This document shows positions 60,501-64,000 of a DNA stretch of 64,000 nucleotides, piece by piece (the stretch's first letter is position 1; each line of letters opens with the position of its first letter). Source of the DNA: Dallia pectoralis (Eukaryota; Chordata; Actinopteri; Esociformes; Umbridae). Below the pieces are notes generated by a model that was not told the DNA's origin, did not search any database, and was given only the letters and a program-made list of their open reading frames with translations. Where the stretch lies: NCBI GenBank assembly GCA_029465975.1, contig CM055745.1:12498312-12562311 (forward strand). The letters run 5' to 3'. The position numbers and the translations under genes are program-made.

Positions 60501-62562
60501 CGCATAGATGCTTCGAGGCCTCTCTGTCTTCAGGTGGTGACAGACAATCTTTACGAACATAACTGGGAACTGAAAACAGCATGTACACACAGCTGGAATT
60601 CATTTGGTTTAAGTTTTGTATTTCTTATTAATATTTTAGATTTAGTTTTTCACTCTGACGTTAAGGACTTTTCAGTGTAGATCAGTAGCAAAAAACGTCG
60701 AATGAAATCTGTTAAAATGTATGGTGTAACGGAAACCTATGGGAGACACTGACAAGTCTATTGCAGATGCCTCCGACCACTTTGTGTAGAGAATCTACGA
60801 ATCTAAACAAGATATATTCTCTCTCTCCAAATGTTACCTTTGTTGCACTGATTTCTATCAATAAACTTGGAATGTGTTAGGATTCAGATATTCAGAAATT
60901 CTCAGCATACTGTTGCAGCAGCAGCCTATCAAAATGCTTCTTTAAGGAGTTGCTTCCTGTTAGCTAACATTTTAGTATTTCCAGGTATTGTCCTTTTTGG
61001 TGTGACACAAAATACTAACTCCAGACTTTTTAAAAAAAACAACCGTATGAGCTACAAAGCCATTTTATCTTCTTCATTGCTTGACGCCATTTTGACGTTA
61101 CTTTCCTGACACTAAACAGATCTCAGTATGAAATGGCCATGTATTCGATGACATACTCCATGCAACTAGTTGTAACTAGTTGTAACTTTCTGGAAATATA
61201 CTGTATAGTTCGGTAAAGCAGCTGCTATTTAGTTGCGGAAAAAGTGCACCGTAAATGCAGTACAGCGGTTGATAACATGATTAAGATACGTTTTCTAGAA
61301 CTAATTGCACCTTGTGTTTAGCTTCTACTATAATATGTTAGAATATCATTCAAAGTTATATTATTCTGGATAGAAAATTAAATATTTTACAAAGCATTGA
61401 CATACAGTGGCGATTCTACAACTCCAGCTGAGAGAGGTGTGGGCTATTTAAAATTGAGCCCACCAGTTAAGTTTATTGCCTTGGTCAAGGAAATAATTGT
61501 ACATAATGTACATTCCAGTTTATCTCCAAATTTACAAAACAGTTAAAACCTTTCTCACCTAAGAACCTTGAAATATCTTGCATTAAGTATTGGTGATGCT
61601 CCTAAACACATTCAAGATTAAAAACAAAAAAATGTTTTGTACTGTTTTTTCTTTGTATTGTGTTTTCTCTTTGTATTGTGTTTTCTCTTTGTATTGTGTT
61701 TTCTCTTTGTATTGTATTTTCTCTTTGTATTGTGTTTTCTCTTTGTATTGTGTTTTCTCTTTGTATTGTGTTTTCTCTTTGTATTGTGTTTTCTCTTTGT
61801 ATTGTATTTTCTCTTTGTATTGTGTTTTCTCTTTCTATTGTATTTTCTCTTTGTATTGTGTTTTCTCTTTGTATTGTGTTTTCTCTTTCTATTGTATTTT
61901 CTCTTTGTATTGTGTTTTCTCTTTCTATTGTATTTTCTCTTTCTATTGTATTTTCTCTTTCTATTGTATTTTCTCTTTCTATTGTATTTTCTCTTTCTAT
62001 TGTATTTTCTCTTTGTATTGTGTTTTCTCTTTCTATTGTATTTTCTCTTTCTATTGTATTTTCTCTTTCTATTGTATTTTCTCTTTCTATTGTATTTTCT
62101 CTTTCTATTGTATTTTCTCTTTGTATTATGTTTTCTCTTTCTATTGTATTTTCTCTTTCTATTGTATTTTCTCTTTCTATTGTATTTTCTCTTTGTACTG
62201 TATTTTCTCTTAGCGTTGTGTTTTCTCTTTGTATTGTAATTTCTCTTTGTATTGTACTTTCTCTTTGTATTGTGTTTTCTCTTTGTATTGTATTTTCTAT
62301 TTGTATTGTGTTTTCTCTTTTTATTGTATTTTCTCTTAGCATTGTGTTTTCTCTCTGTATTGTATTTTCTCTTTGGTTGTTAGACCGTATATCTTTGACA
62401 GCCTTGACATGAGGCCTGAGTTTTCTTAACAGAAAGTTATTCTAACTGCTGTTTCTCTTGCACCATCTAATCCCATTCTTCCTCGCAGGCCTCCAACTTT
62501 TTTTGGGGTCTATGGGCCATCCTGCAAGACAGATTCTCGTCCATTGACTTCGACTTTGAAAG
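15434..62562 (+). CDS. etnk2: Ethanolamine kinase 2-like gene, seven coding exons, 3' end outside window
   Basis: Known role of the family: cytosolic phosphorylation of ethanolamine by ATP, the first step of the CDP-ethanolamine (Kennedy) route to phosphatidylethanolamine. Seen: seven exons whose phases join without a break into 334 codons plus two bases. Landmarks are RPHWKPED (residues 33-40), FTEGITNQLVGCYVG (46-60), the catalytic loop CHNDLLTKN with H214, D216 and N221, the metal-binding FIDYEY with D235, NYQAFDIGNHFNEFAG (242-257), and FFWGLWAILQ near the end. QAFDIGNHF, VRFIDYEY and RPHWKPE favour ETNK2 over ETNK1; this is from family knowledge, not a tree. Family members are about 360-390 residues, so only about 25 C-terminal residues are missing; they should lie in an exon beyond base 64000. 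Introns are 4072, 1613, 28762, 1535, 230 and 9913 bp as assembled. The second intron-exon set shows no stop or frameshift, so the gene looks intact. Confidence 0.88.
16132..18729. repeat. 27-bp tandem array in etnk2 intron 1, about 96 copies
   Basis: The unit is made of GTGTACTAGATCAGAATAAA plus GGTGTAC. Copies 16485-17210 are almost perfect, and the right half (17380-18600) contains many units with internal deletions, a sign of replication slippage. Nearly every unit carries ACGTG. The 9-residue frame VLDQNKGVR gives a 250-codon open frame that I reject as a gene. Confidence 0.96.
18730..19637. other. Rest of etnk2 intron 1
   Basis: No repeats or RNA genes recognised. The sequence is moderately AT-rich intronic DNA leading to the exon 2 acceptor. 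Confidence 0.4.
19638..19900 (+). CDS. etnk2: etnk2 exon 2 (residues 45-131 plus two bases)
   Basis: The exon follows the acceptor TTAAG at 19633-19637 and starts MFTEGITNQLVGCYVG, the nucleotide-binding N-lobe motif of choline/ethanolamine kinases. It continues through VVLVRVYG, TELYVDRE and GICYEFVRG and ends with the donor AG/GTAACT at 19901. The pyrimidine tract before the acceptor is weak and interrupted by G and A. Its codons are rich in G and C at the third position compared with the AT-rich introns around it, as expected of an exon under selection. Confidence 0.9.
20226..20411. repeat. 24-bp tandem array in intron 2, eight copies
   Basis: The unit is built from GAGGAACGCATTAGAGAA plus CCTACA or GCTACA. 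Two positions vary (GCATT/GCTTT and ACCTA/AGCTA) in a non-random order, suggesting a block of two to three units was duplicated. Confidence 0.92.
20412..21513. other. Rest of etnk2 intron 2 with a LINE-tail relic
   Basis: Around 21115-21180, TCTGTAAAGCACATTGATTT followed by GTGCTATACAAATAAACTT resembles the 3' tail of fish non-LTR retrotransposons in + orientation. The rest shows nothing recognisable. Confidence 0.4.
21514..21654 (+). CDS. etnk2: etnk2 exon 3 (residues 132-178 plus two bases)
   Basis: The acceptor TTTTCTCCTGTAG ends at 21513. The exon completes an Arg codon and encodes LIATEMGKIHSI, the conserved helix of the family, then a variable stretch with VLWKKMSQFLRLV. It ends CAAAG/GTGAGT at 21655. 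The donor is the first of three tandem copies of the same 50-bp segment (see the repeat at 21650-21799). The IH of KIH is conserved; the segment from YDNP to the end is the least conserved part of the protein. Confidence 0.85.
21650..21799 (+). repeat. 50-bp triplication carrying the exon 3 splice donor
   Basis: Three near-identical 50-bp copies start at about 21650, 21700 and 21750. Each begins CAAAGGTGAGTGAATAGATG, so the true donor at 21655 is followed by identical GTGAGT donors at 21705 and 21755. Use of either extra donor would read AGG TGA, a stop immediately after residue 179. Confidence 0.92.
21800..23707. other. Left part of etnk2 intron 3
   Basis: AT-rich intronic DNA without recognised genes, arrays or transposons. 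Short open frames (21945-22157) look random. Confidence 0.4.
23708..31943. repeat. 21-bp satellite array, about 390 copies, with higher-order structure
   Basis: The unit is TATAGACACACACATACTG plus CC, TC or CA; a second form has TATATACACACACATACTG. The array is 8.2 kb of near-perfect monomers. Marker variants recur at fixed distances: GCATAAAG at 24343 and 24805 (462 bp, exactly 22 monomers), CAGACATACTG-bearing blocks starting at 27879 and 29871 (1992 bp), and GCCTTTATAC at 29409 and 31425 (2016 bp, exactly 96 monomers). A 21-bp period leaves several frames open for up to 523 codons (CVYRQYV repeats). These are not genes: they lie inside a kinase intron and on both strands. Confidence 0.97.
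31944..33500 (-). pseudogene. LINE 3' half, duplicate of 35000-36578, probably an assembly copy
   Basis: This is the same L2-type LINE and the same junction with the 21-bp array as after the gap. It encodes RT fragments on the minus strand (ITVD- and LHWLPVEARIHYK-type pieces) in many broken frames. It differs from the second copy by frequent 1-10 base indels, many in homopolymers, and stops exactly at the N run. I read it as the low-quality end of a contig that overlaps the next contig rather than as a second insertion. Confidence 0.8.
33501..34000. other. Assembly gap of exactly 500 N
   Basis: The round length indicates a placeholder of unknown true size. The flanking sequences overlap each other (see findings), so the real gap may be negative. 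Confidence 0.98.
34001..34974. repeat. 21-bp satellite after the gap
   Basis: These are the same monomers as 23708-31943. Variants match 30945-31918 in order at a constant offset of 3056 bp, for example TGTATATAG at 34039 versus 30983 and CCTTTATAC at 34482 versus 31426. Confidence 0.96.
34975..38325 (-). mobile_element. Near full-length L2-type LINE inserted in the 21-bp satellite, inactive
   Basis: On the minus strand, 38231-36930 encodes an APE-type endonuclease with LALTETW, VLLGDFN and LSDHF. After a frame change, 36834-36106 encodes the RT start with YRPVSLLSFLSKTLERV, SGFKTGHSTETAL and LLDLSAAFDTV. The YADDTQLF active site (about 36020-36045) is in another frame, and 35981-35190 carries the C-terminal domain in further broken frames. 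At least three frameshifts mean no activity. The 3' end (34975-35030) is the widespread fish tail with CATTTAGCAGACGCTCTTAT and ATTTACATTTACATT. A 22-base T run (38158-38180) is near the 5' end. Satellite monomers flank both ends. Confidence 0.88.
38326..39290. repeat. 21-bp satellite right of the LINE, about 45 copies
   Basis: Same monomers as before; more length variants (missing TGCC, ACTTTC forms) appear toward the right edge at 39290, as expected of an array margin. Confidence 0.95.
39291..40020. other. Intron 3 spacer with a possible LTR end
   Basis: 39519-39780 starts TGTTACAATACCGG and on the minus strand shows an AATAAAGGAG polyadenylation signal followed by TATTGTAACA, so it could be a minus-strand LTR. 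The other boundary is not clear. No gene is present. Confidence 0.35.
40021..40213. repeat. 39-bp tandem array, five copies
   Basis: The unit runs TAATTGTCTCACCTTAAACA then CCTGTGCACCTTGCCATAG. Copies are essentially identical, indicating recent expansion. The array gives an artefactual open frame on each strand. Confidence 0.95.
40214..41180. other. Intron 3 unique DNA
   Basis: No gene, array or transposon recognised. The 81-codon frame at 40526-40771 has no domain. Confidence 0.35.
41380..41830. promoter_or_regulatory. GC- and purine-rich intronic block followed by homeobox-like sites, candidate regulatory element
   Basis: The left half (41400-41590) is a purine-rich tract with many GGGAGAGGAG motifs. 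The right half (41600-41830) is complex, non-repetitive sequence with CTAATTCTCC, AGAGCTGTTAATCACATG, GTAAATTAGG and TCTAATTACTCGAG, which resemble homeodomain-site clusters in conserved vertebrate enhancers. Open frames on both strands through the block are low complexity. This is inference only; conservation cannot be tested here. Confidence 0.25.
41831..42269. other. AT-rich spacer before the 32-bp array
   Basis: No gene recognised. CCTGGTTGTGCT at 42248-42259 has its reverse complement at 43045-43056 on the far side of the array. Confidence 0.35.
42270..43044. repeat. 32-bp tandem array, about 24 copies
   Basis: The unit carries GTGCATTATGGGCCAAGAGT then CTGAGGGGACCG; common variants are AAGTGTCTG and ACAG, ACCAG or ATCGG before GTGCATT. 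The array lies in intron 3. Confidence 0.95.
43057..44445. other. Intron 3 unique DNA
   Basis: No gene recognised. Open frames at 43371-43589 and 43582-43917 lack domains. No tandem structure. Confidence 0.35.
44446..44543. repeat. Short 36-37 bp tandem repeat, 2.5 copies
   Basis: AATTAAGGTACCCCCAGGA and AATTAAAGCACCCTATGG alternate; GGTACC occurs at 44451, 44487 and 44524. Confidence 0.8.
44731..46992. repeat. 41-bp tandem array, about 55 copies, with higher-order repeats
   Basis: The unit is CTGGTGTGAGAAACAGTCTA then TATTAACACATGATTAGTGCC. A 40-bp variant has CCAGGTTGGAG in place of CCCTGGTGTGAG. The order of variants at about 46000-46420 is repeated at about 46450-46870, offset 448 bp, which equals 11 units of which three are the shorter variant. 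The array abuts a LINE 3' tail. Confidence 0.95.
46993..50340 (-). mobile_element. CR1/Rex1-type LINE, 5' truncated, inactive
   Basis: The 3' tail lies on the left: (AATC)n then AAATTTATTTATAAAGCCC, the reverse complement of the common fish LINE tail. A 3' region with a 90-bp internal repeat follows. The C-terminal domain (49143-48652, SRLDYCNVLF and HWLPVKARADFK) and RT (49795-49130, LLDLSAAFDTIDH, GVPQGSVLGPLLFSLYMLP, YADDTQLY intact) lie further right. An upstream RT piece is at 50190-49969. Stops or frameshifts separate the pieces, for example in the T run at 49978-49985. The 5' end is cut near 50340, with no endonuclease, about 75 bp from etnk2 exon 4. Confidence 0.88.
47935..48411. repeat. 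90-bp tandem repeat within the LINE 3' region, five copies
   Basis: The unit contains ACTGGGATAATCAGAGTTTA, GCTACTCGGATTGAGCGAAC and GAGCTATAGCGAACCAGTGA. Related but diverged forms of GCTACTCGA...GCGA.CCAGTGAC extend on both sides (47800-47960 and 48420-48500), so the repeat is old in the family with a recent local expansion. Confidence 0.92.
50417..50565 (+). CDS. etnk2: etnk2 exon 4 (residues 179-228, catalytic loop)
   Basis: The acceptor TTGCCCTTCTTAG ends at 50416. The exon completes a Ser codon and runs through an amphipathic, lysine/glutamate-rich helix (LSDEMEKLKSHLSKM) to VLCHNDLLTKNIIYN. That is the Brenner-type catalytic loop (HxDxxxxN) with the catalytic aspartate at residue 216. 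The donor is GAGG/GTGGGT at 50566. A LINE copy ends only about 75 bp upstream, leaving a short stretch for branch point and pyrimidine tract. The preceding intron is 28.8 kb as assembled. Confidence 0.92.
50566..52100. other. etnk2 intron 4
   Basis: No repeats, RNA genes or transposons recognised. A run of short open frames without domains. A second GTGAGG donor-like site at 50570 follows the exon 4 donor by 4 bases but would shift the frame. Confidence 0.45.
52101..52184 (+). CDS. etnk2: etnk2 exon 5 (residues 229-256, metal-binding motif)
   Basis: The acceptor TTAATCTTTTAG ends at 52100 and the donor GCAG/GTAAGT starts at 52185. The 84-bp exon encodes GKVRFIDYEYADYNYQAFD followed by IGNHFNEFA. 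Aspartate 235 of IDYEY corresponds to the Mg-binding Asp of the kinase fold, and the NHFNE segment is the choline/ethanolamine kinase signature. This is the most conserved exon of the gene, and the QAF residues before D fit ETNK2. Confidence 0.95.
52415..52575 (+). CDS. etnk2: etnk2 exon 6 (residues 257-310)
   Basis: The acceptor CTACCTCCTAG ends at 52414 after a short 230-bp intron. The exon encodes VNDTDYSLYPSPELQKDWL and then a helical, charged segment ending LYVQVCKFSL. The donor is CTG/GTGAGA at 52576, phase 0. The DYSLYP motif and the helix that follows form part of the C-lobe in the family. A 26-bp TATC-rich array starts about 160 bp downstream. Confidence 0.93.
52731..53456. repeat. 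26-bp TATC-rich tandem array, about 28 copies
   Basis: The unit is TATTATTATATATCTATC followed by TACCTATC or CACCTATC. A lone diverged copy is at 52600-52655. AAATTACACTCAGT occurs both before (52671) and after (53476) the array, so part of the flank was duplicated with it. A 26-bp period cycles frames, giving three overlapping artefactual open frames. Confidence 0.95.
53813..54020. mobile_element. DNA transposon end fragment
   Basis: AAAAAAGTTGGGACAGTATG and CCAAAAAAGTTGGAACAGGG are hallmarks of a common fish DNA transposon terminal region. The fragment breaks off at about 54020, where other elements begin. Confidence 0.5.
54040..54905 (+). pseudogene. Tc1-like transposase pseudogene
   Basis: The + strand preserves recognisable Tc1-family stretches in order. 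These are a helix-turn-helix region near 54130-54200, then GCCACACGGAGTCT (54437), TGGTCGGATAAAACCAAGAT (54514), GTGAAGCATGG-like GTAAAGCATGGAAG (54613), GAGGAAAACCTG (54721), and the AAAATACGATGCAGTGGTTTA segment near 54808. Frames are broken many times and the catalytic DND region is mutated. No terminal inverted repeats are identified. Confidence 0.7.
54955..56470 (-). pseudogene. Third LINE relic (CR1/L2-like)
   Basis: The left end AATCAGGTTTATTTGCTAAG is a LINE 3' tail on the minus strand. 55540-55320 encodes a C-terminal piece (LPSGRRLRSIKTKTSHHKNS). 55975-55880 encodes NTGSPQGCFLSSLFS, an RT motif with GSPQGC for the usual GAPQGC. 56460-56340 encodes GPDEVSASTLKDCADQL. Several stops and frame changes; inactive. 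It contains a 38-bp tandem array. Confidence 0.75.
55600..55773. repeat. 38-bp tandem array within the LINE relic, 4.6 copies
   Basis: The unit is AACAGTCTCTCTTGTGCTTT then TTGAGCTGCCGCAGGCCG. Copies are identical apart from the last partial one, so the expansion is younger than the surrounding decayed LINE. Confidence 0.93.
56471..57119. other. Intron 6 unique DNA
   Basis: No gene recognised; a trivial GATGTAA triplication lies at about 57025-57045. Confidence 0.35.
57120..57400 (+). pseudogene. Second DNA transposon fragment (transposase middle part)
   Basis: GGAATTGTGTTTTGTGGTGC, CCAAAAGCCAGCATCTGTCA, GGGGGTGTGTCAGTGCATGG and GAAGGCACCATTAATGCAGA are typical of a fish Tc1/mariner-superfamily element. 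Frame is lost repeatedly. It may be the continuation of the fragment at 53813-54020, separated by later insertions. Confidence 0.6.
57507..57590. repeat. 27-28 bp repeat, about three copies
   Basis: ATTCTTTTAGAACATTCCAT followed by AGAATTGT is repeated; a local slippage product. Confidence 0.75.
57591..58799. other. Intron 6 unique DNA
   Basis: No recognised features; open frames up to 100 codons (57570-57872, 58307-58600) have no domain. Confidence 0.35.
58800..59330. promoter_or_regulatory. Complex non-repetitive intronic block, candidate conserved element
   Basis: It is balanced in composition and free of repeats, with clustered motifs such as TAATTAGGACGACG, CTATCTGCTAGCGG, ATGGACAGGAGTTATTAATC and TCATTCGATAATCAAAT. 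A three-fold CCTCAGAGAACC/CCTCAGAGGACC lies at 58977-59013. This texture differs from the AT-rich decay around it and resembles vertebrate intronic enhancers. Inference only. Confidence 0.22.
59572..59743. repeat. 31-bp tandem array, 5.5 copies
   Basis: The unit is AAATAAATGTTACATCATAA then TGTTACATCAT, itself built from a doubled TGTTACATCATAA. Confidence 0.94.
59744..60370. other. Intron 6 unique DNA
   Basis: No gene or repeat recognised. Confidence 0.35.
60377..60425 (+). other. G-quadruplex-prone tract
   Basis: Eight runs of three to five G are separated by 1-4 base loops (T, TTTA, C, TTT, C, TTT, TCC). The G-rich strand is the sense strand of etnk2, so the intron RNA could also fold. 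The GGGGTTT spacing resembles telomeric repeats, but the tract is too short to be one. Confidence 0.8.
60426..61644. other. Intron 6 unique DNA
   Basis: No gene or array recognised; a doubled TAGTTGTAAC lies near 61168. Confidence 0.35.
61645..62375. repeat. 18-bp pyrimidine-rich tandem array just upstream of exon 7, about 40 copies
   Basis: The unit is TTTTCTCTTTGTATTGTG. Two monomer forms, with TTTG and TTTC at the tenth base, are partly segregated: G forms dominate the left third, C forms the middle. An 18-bp period leaves all + frames and one minus frame open (FSLCIV, ENTIQR), which I reject as coding. The array ends 113 bp before the exon 7 acceptor on the sense strand. Confidence 0.96.
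62489..62562 (+). CDS. etnk2: etnk2 exon 7 (residues 311-334, penultimate exon)
   Basis: The acceptor TTCTTCCTCGCAG ends at 62488. The exon encodes ASNFFWGLWAILQDRFSSID and then FDFE, the conserved C-terminal helix of ethanolamine kinases, and ends AG/GTGAGT at 62563 in phase 2. The remaining C-terminus of the family, with an RFNQYF-type motif, is not found in the 1.4 kb to the right edge and must lie outside the window. A 730-bp pyrimidine-rich array ends 113 bp upstream. Confidence 0.9.
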
Positions 62563-63510
62563 GTGAGTGATTTGAATCACATGTTTAGACTACGGAACCC
62601 AAGTCTCACTGGACATAAATGCGTCGCGTTTATGCACAGAACGGTCTCCCCTTGTTCTCTCTCTCTACCTCCTTTTGTTCCATTATGTCCTATGGTTCCC
62701 AATAACAGCAGCAGTCGTCCTGTGCTCAAGTTAATCACTATTGGCACCCGGCACCCTCCCTCTGTGTGGCCCCTCCACCCACCCTGAGGATCAGTGACAG
62801 GGGCCCCACCACTTTTCCATCTGAACCCTGGAGGAAATGCGATCCAGCAGGAGCAGACGGAACAGAGGCAGTATTGTTCCAGTCCCATTGGTCCTCCCTG
62901 TCTGTCTCGAGCCCAGACTAAGCTCCGGGCACAAGTTGCCCCAAAGTGCGCGGCGAGGGTCAGGTTACACCCCACGTTTAAGGCTAACCATGTAAAGGTG
63001 AAGAACAACAGTTGACGCCCACCGCTTGTGGGTAAAGCCTCTTTCAGGAGTGCCTACTGTATGTTCTACCCTGCCAGGGGGAGGTTTCTCATGGTGAGGG
63101 TCTGTGGGGGTATTTCTTTCTACGCCCATTTTAACATCGGGTGATTCCTTTATCGAAATAATATTGCTACTCCGTTAGGTCGTTTCTCACGCTTAAAGAA
63201 TAGGACAGCGGGAACGGTCCCATACGGAAAAGAATCATGTGAATAATGTAAACTACACACAAACTGTATATGAAAAAGAACAACCTAAAATCGGCTTTAT
63301 TAGAATATAGATACGCTCCGATTGGGTCAATCAATGTAGTTAATCTGGGTGGACTACTTTTAGGACGAGGAACAATCGTTACCAAATGGTGACATTCTCC
63401 TTCAAGCCAAATCACTGCTTAACAAGTGACAGGCGACTACTAGGCCTCATGCTTGACCAAAGACATATGTGCAATGTGACAATAGGGAGCCACAAGGAGA
63501 AAACATGCAC
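62563..63510. other. Left part of etnk2 intron 7
   Basis: No matching terminal exon (RFNQYF-type) was found on the + strand. Open frames 62577-63008 (minus) and 62794-63015 (+) overlap and have no domain. Confidence 0.4.
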
Positions 63511-63605
63511 CCCACCCACCCAGGCTCCCTCCCTCCCAGGCTCCCTCCCTCCCAGGCTCCCTCCCTCCCAGGCTCCCTCCCTCCCAGGCTCCCTCCCTCC
63601 AAGGC
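63511..63605. repeat. 16-bp CT-rich tandem array, about six copies
   Basis: The unit is CAGGCTCCCTCCCTCC. The complementary strand has repeated GGAGGGAGGG runs with quadruplex potential. Confidence 0.93.
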
Positions 63606-63897
63606 TCACACAACGACACAACGAATGAAAAGCATAAACTGTGGATGAAAACAAAACTGCGCATAGATGGCGACTTACTAATAACTCAAACACAGACCCG
63701 AACACCAAACACTCACATACAATATAACGTGACGTAGAAACAATACTCTGTAAACAGGTGACAATCCCCAGAACTTAAATACCAAACTAACTAGCTAATC
63801 CCCCACAGCTGTGCTCACTTCAAAACAATCCCCATAACACAGGAAGTGCACCCCACTACACCTCCCGTGTGCAACAACACTCACCGCACTCGTGACA
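63606..63897 (-). mobile_element. LTR of family L-a, minus strand, left boundary uncertain
   Basis: The segment GCGCATAGATGGCGACTTAC, the ACGTGACGTAGAAACAATAC stretch, CAGGAAGTGCACC and the end CACTCGTGACA match the LTR at 1322-1705 in order. Its left end runs into the CT-rich array, so either the array lies inside the LTR or it marks the break. Confidence 0.6.
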
Positions 63898-64000
63898 TCA
63901 CGGGCAAATTGTCTTCGATTAAATATTGTTTTTTACTTTTCTCTGTCCCTCTTGAGAGGCCCCCTTTAAAAATCTCCAGGGCTTAAAAAAAACTAGGGCA

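Noticed and set aside
61602..62412. Open frames of 200-250 codons (FSLCIV, ENTIQR) over the 18-bp array
   Set aside because: All + frames and one minus frame are open because the unit length is a multiple of three; low-complexity sequence.

Overview
This window is nuclear DNA of a ray-finned fish, probably a teleost. The evidence is one vertebrate-type gene with GT-AG (and one GC-AG) introns, L2/CR1/Rex1-type LINEs with typical fish 3' tails, Tc1-like transposon remnants, Gypsy-type LTRs, and very many minisatellite arrays. I cannot name the species. I found no prokaryotic, organellar or CRISPR content and no convincing new multi-gene system.

The one host gene I can support is an ethanolamine kinase, best matched to ETNK2, on the + strand. 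Seven coding exons are visible: 15434-15565, 19638-19900, 21514-21654, 50417-50565, 52101-52184, 52415-52575 and 62489-62562. Their phases join without a break into 334 codons plus two bases. They carry the kinase catalytic motif (CHNDLLTKN) and the metal-binding motif (FIDYEY). The last exon lies beyond the right edge. The gene covers more than 47 kb although it encodes only about 360 residues, because introns 1, 3 and 6 are filled with tandem repeats and transposons.

Layout: 1-9.8 kb, upstream DNA with a 33-bp array, several LTRs, a decayed LINE split by a solo LTR (7501-8050, target duplication CAGAG), and a 42-bp array. 10.3-14.06 kb, a second, unrelated 42-bp array and an 82-bp array. 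15.4-21.7 kb, exons 1-3, with a 27-bp array in intron 1. 21.7-50.4 kb, giant intron 3: an 8.2-kb 21-bp satellite, an L2-type LINE inserted in that satellite, a 500-N gap, then 39-bp, 32-bp and 41-bp arrays and a CR1/Rex1-type LINE ending about 75 bp before exon 4. 50.4-52.6 kb, exons 4-6. 52.6-62.5 kb, intron 6 with a 26-bp array, Tc1 and LINE remnants, a G-quadruplex tract and an 18-bp pyrimidine-rich array. 62.5-64 kb, exon 7 and part of intron 7 with another LTR.

Tandem arrays make up roughly a third of the window. The most practical observation is that the sequence on the two sides of the 500-N gap is the same locus represented twice. About 2.5 kb before the gap is collinear with the sequence after it at an offset of 3056-3078 bp, and the pre-gap copy carries many small indels. 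This looks like an unmerged contig overlap rather than a real duplication.
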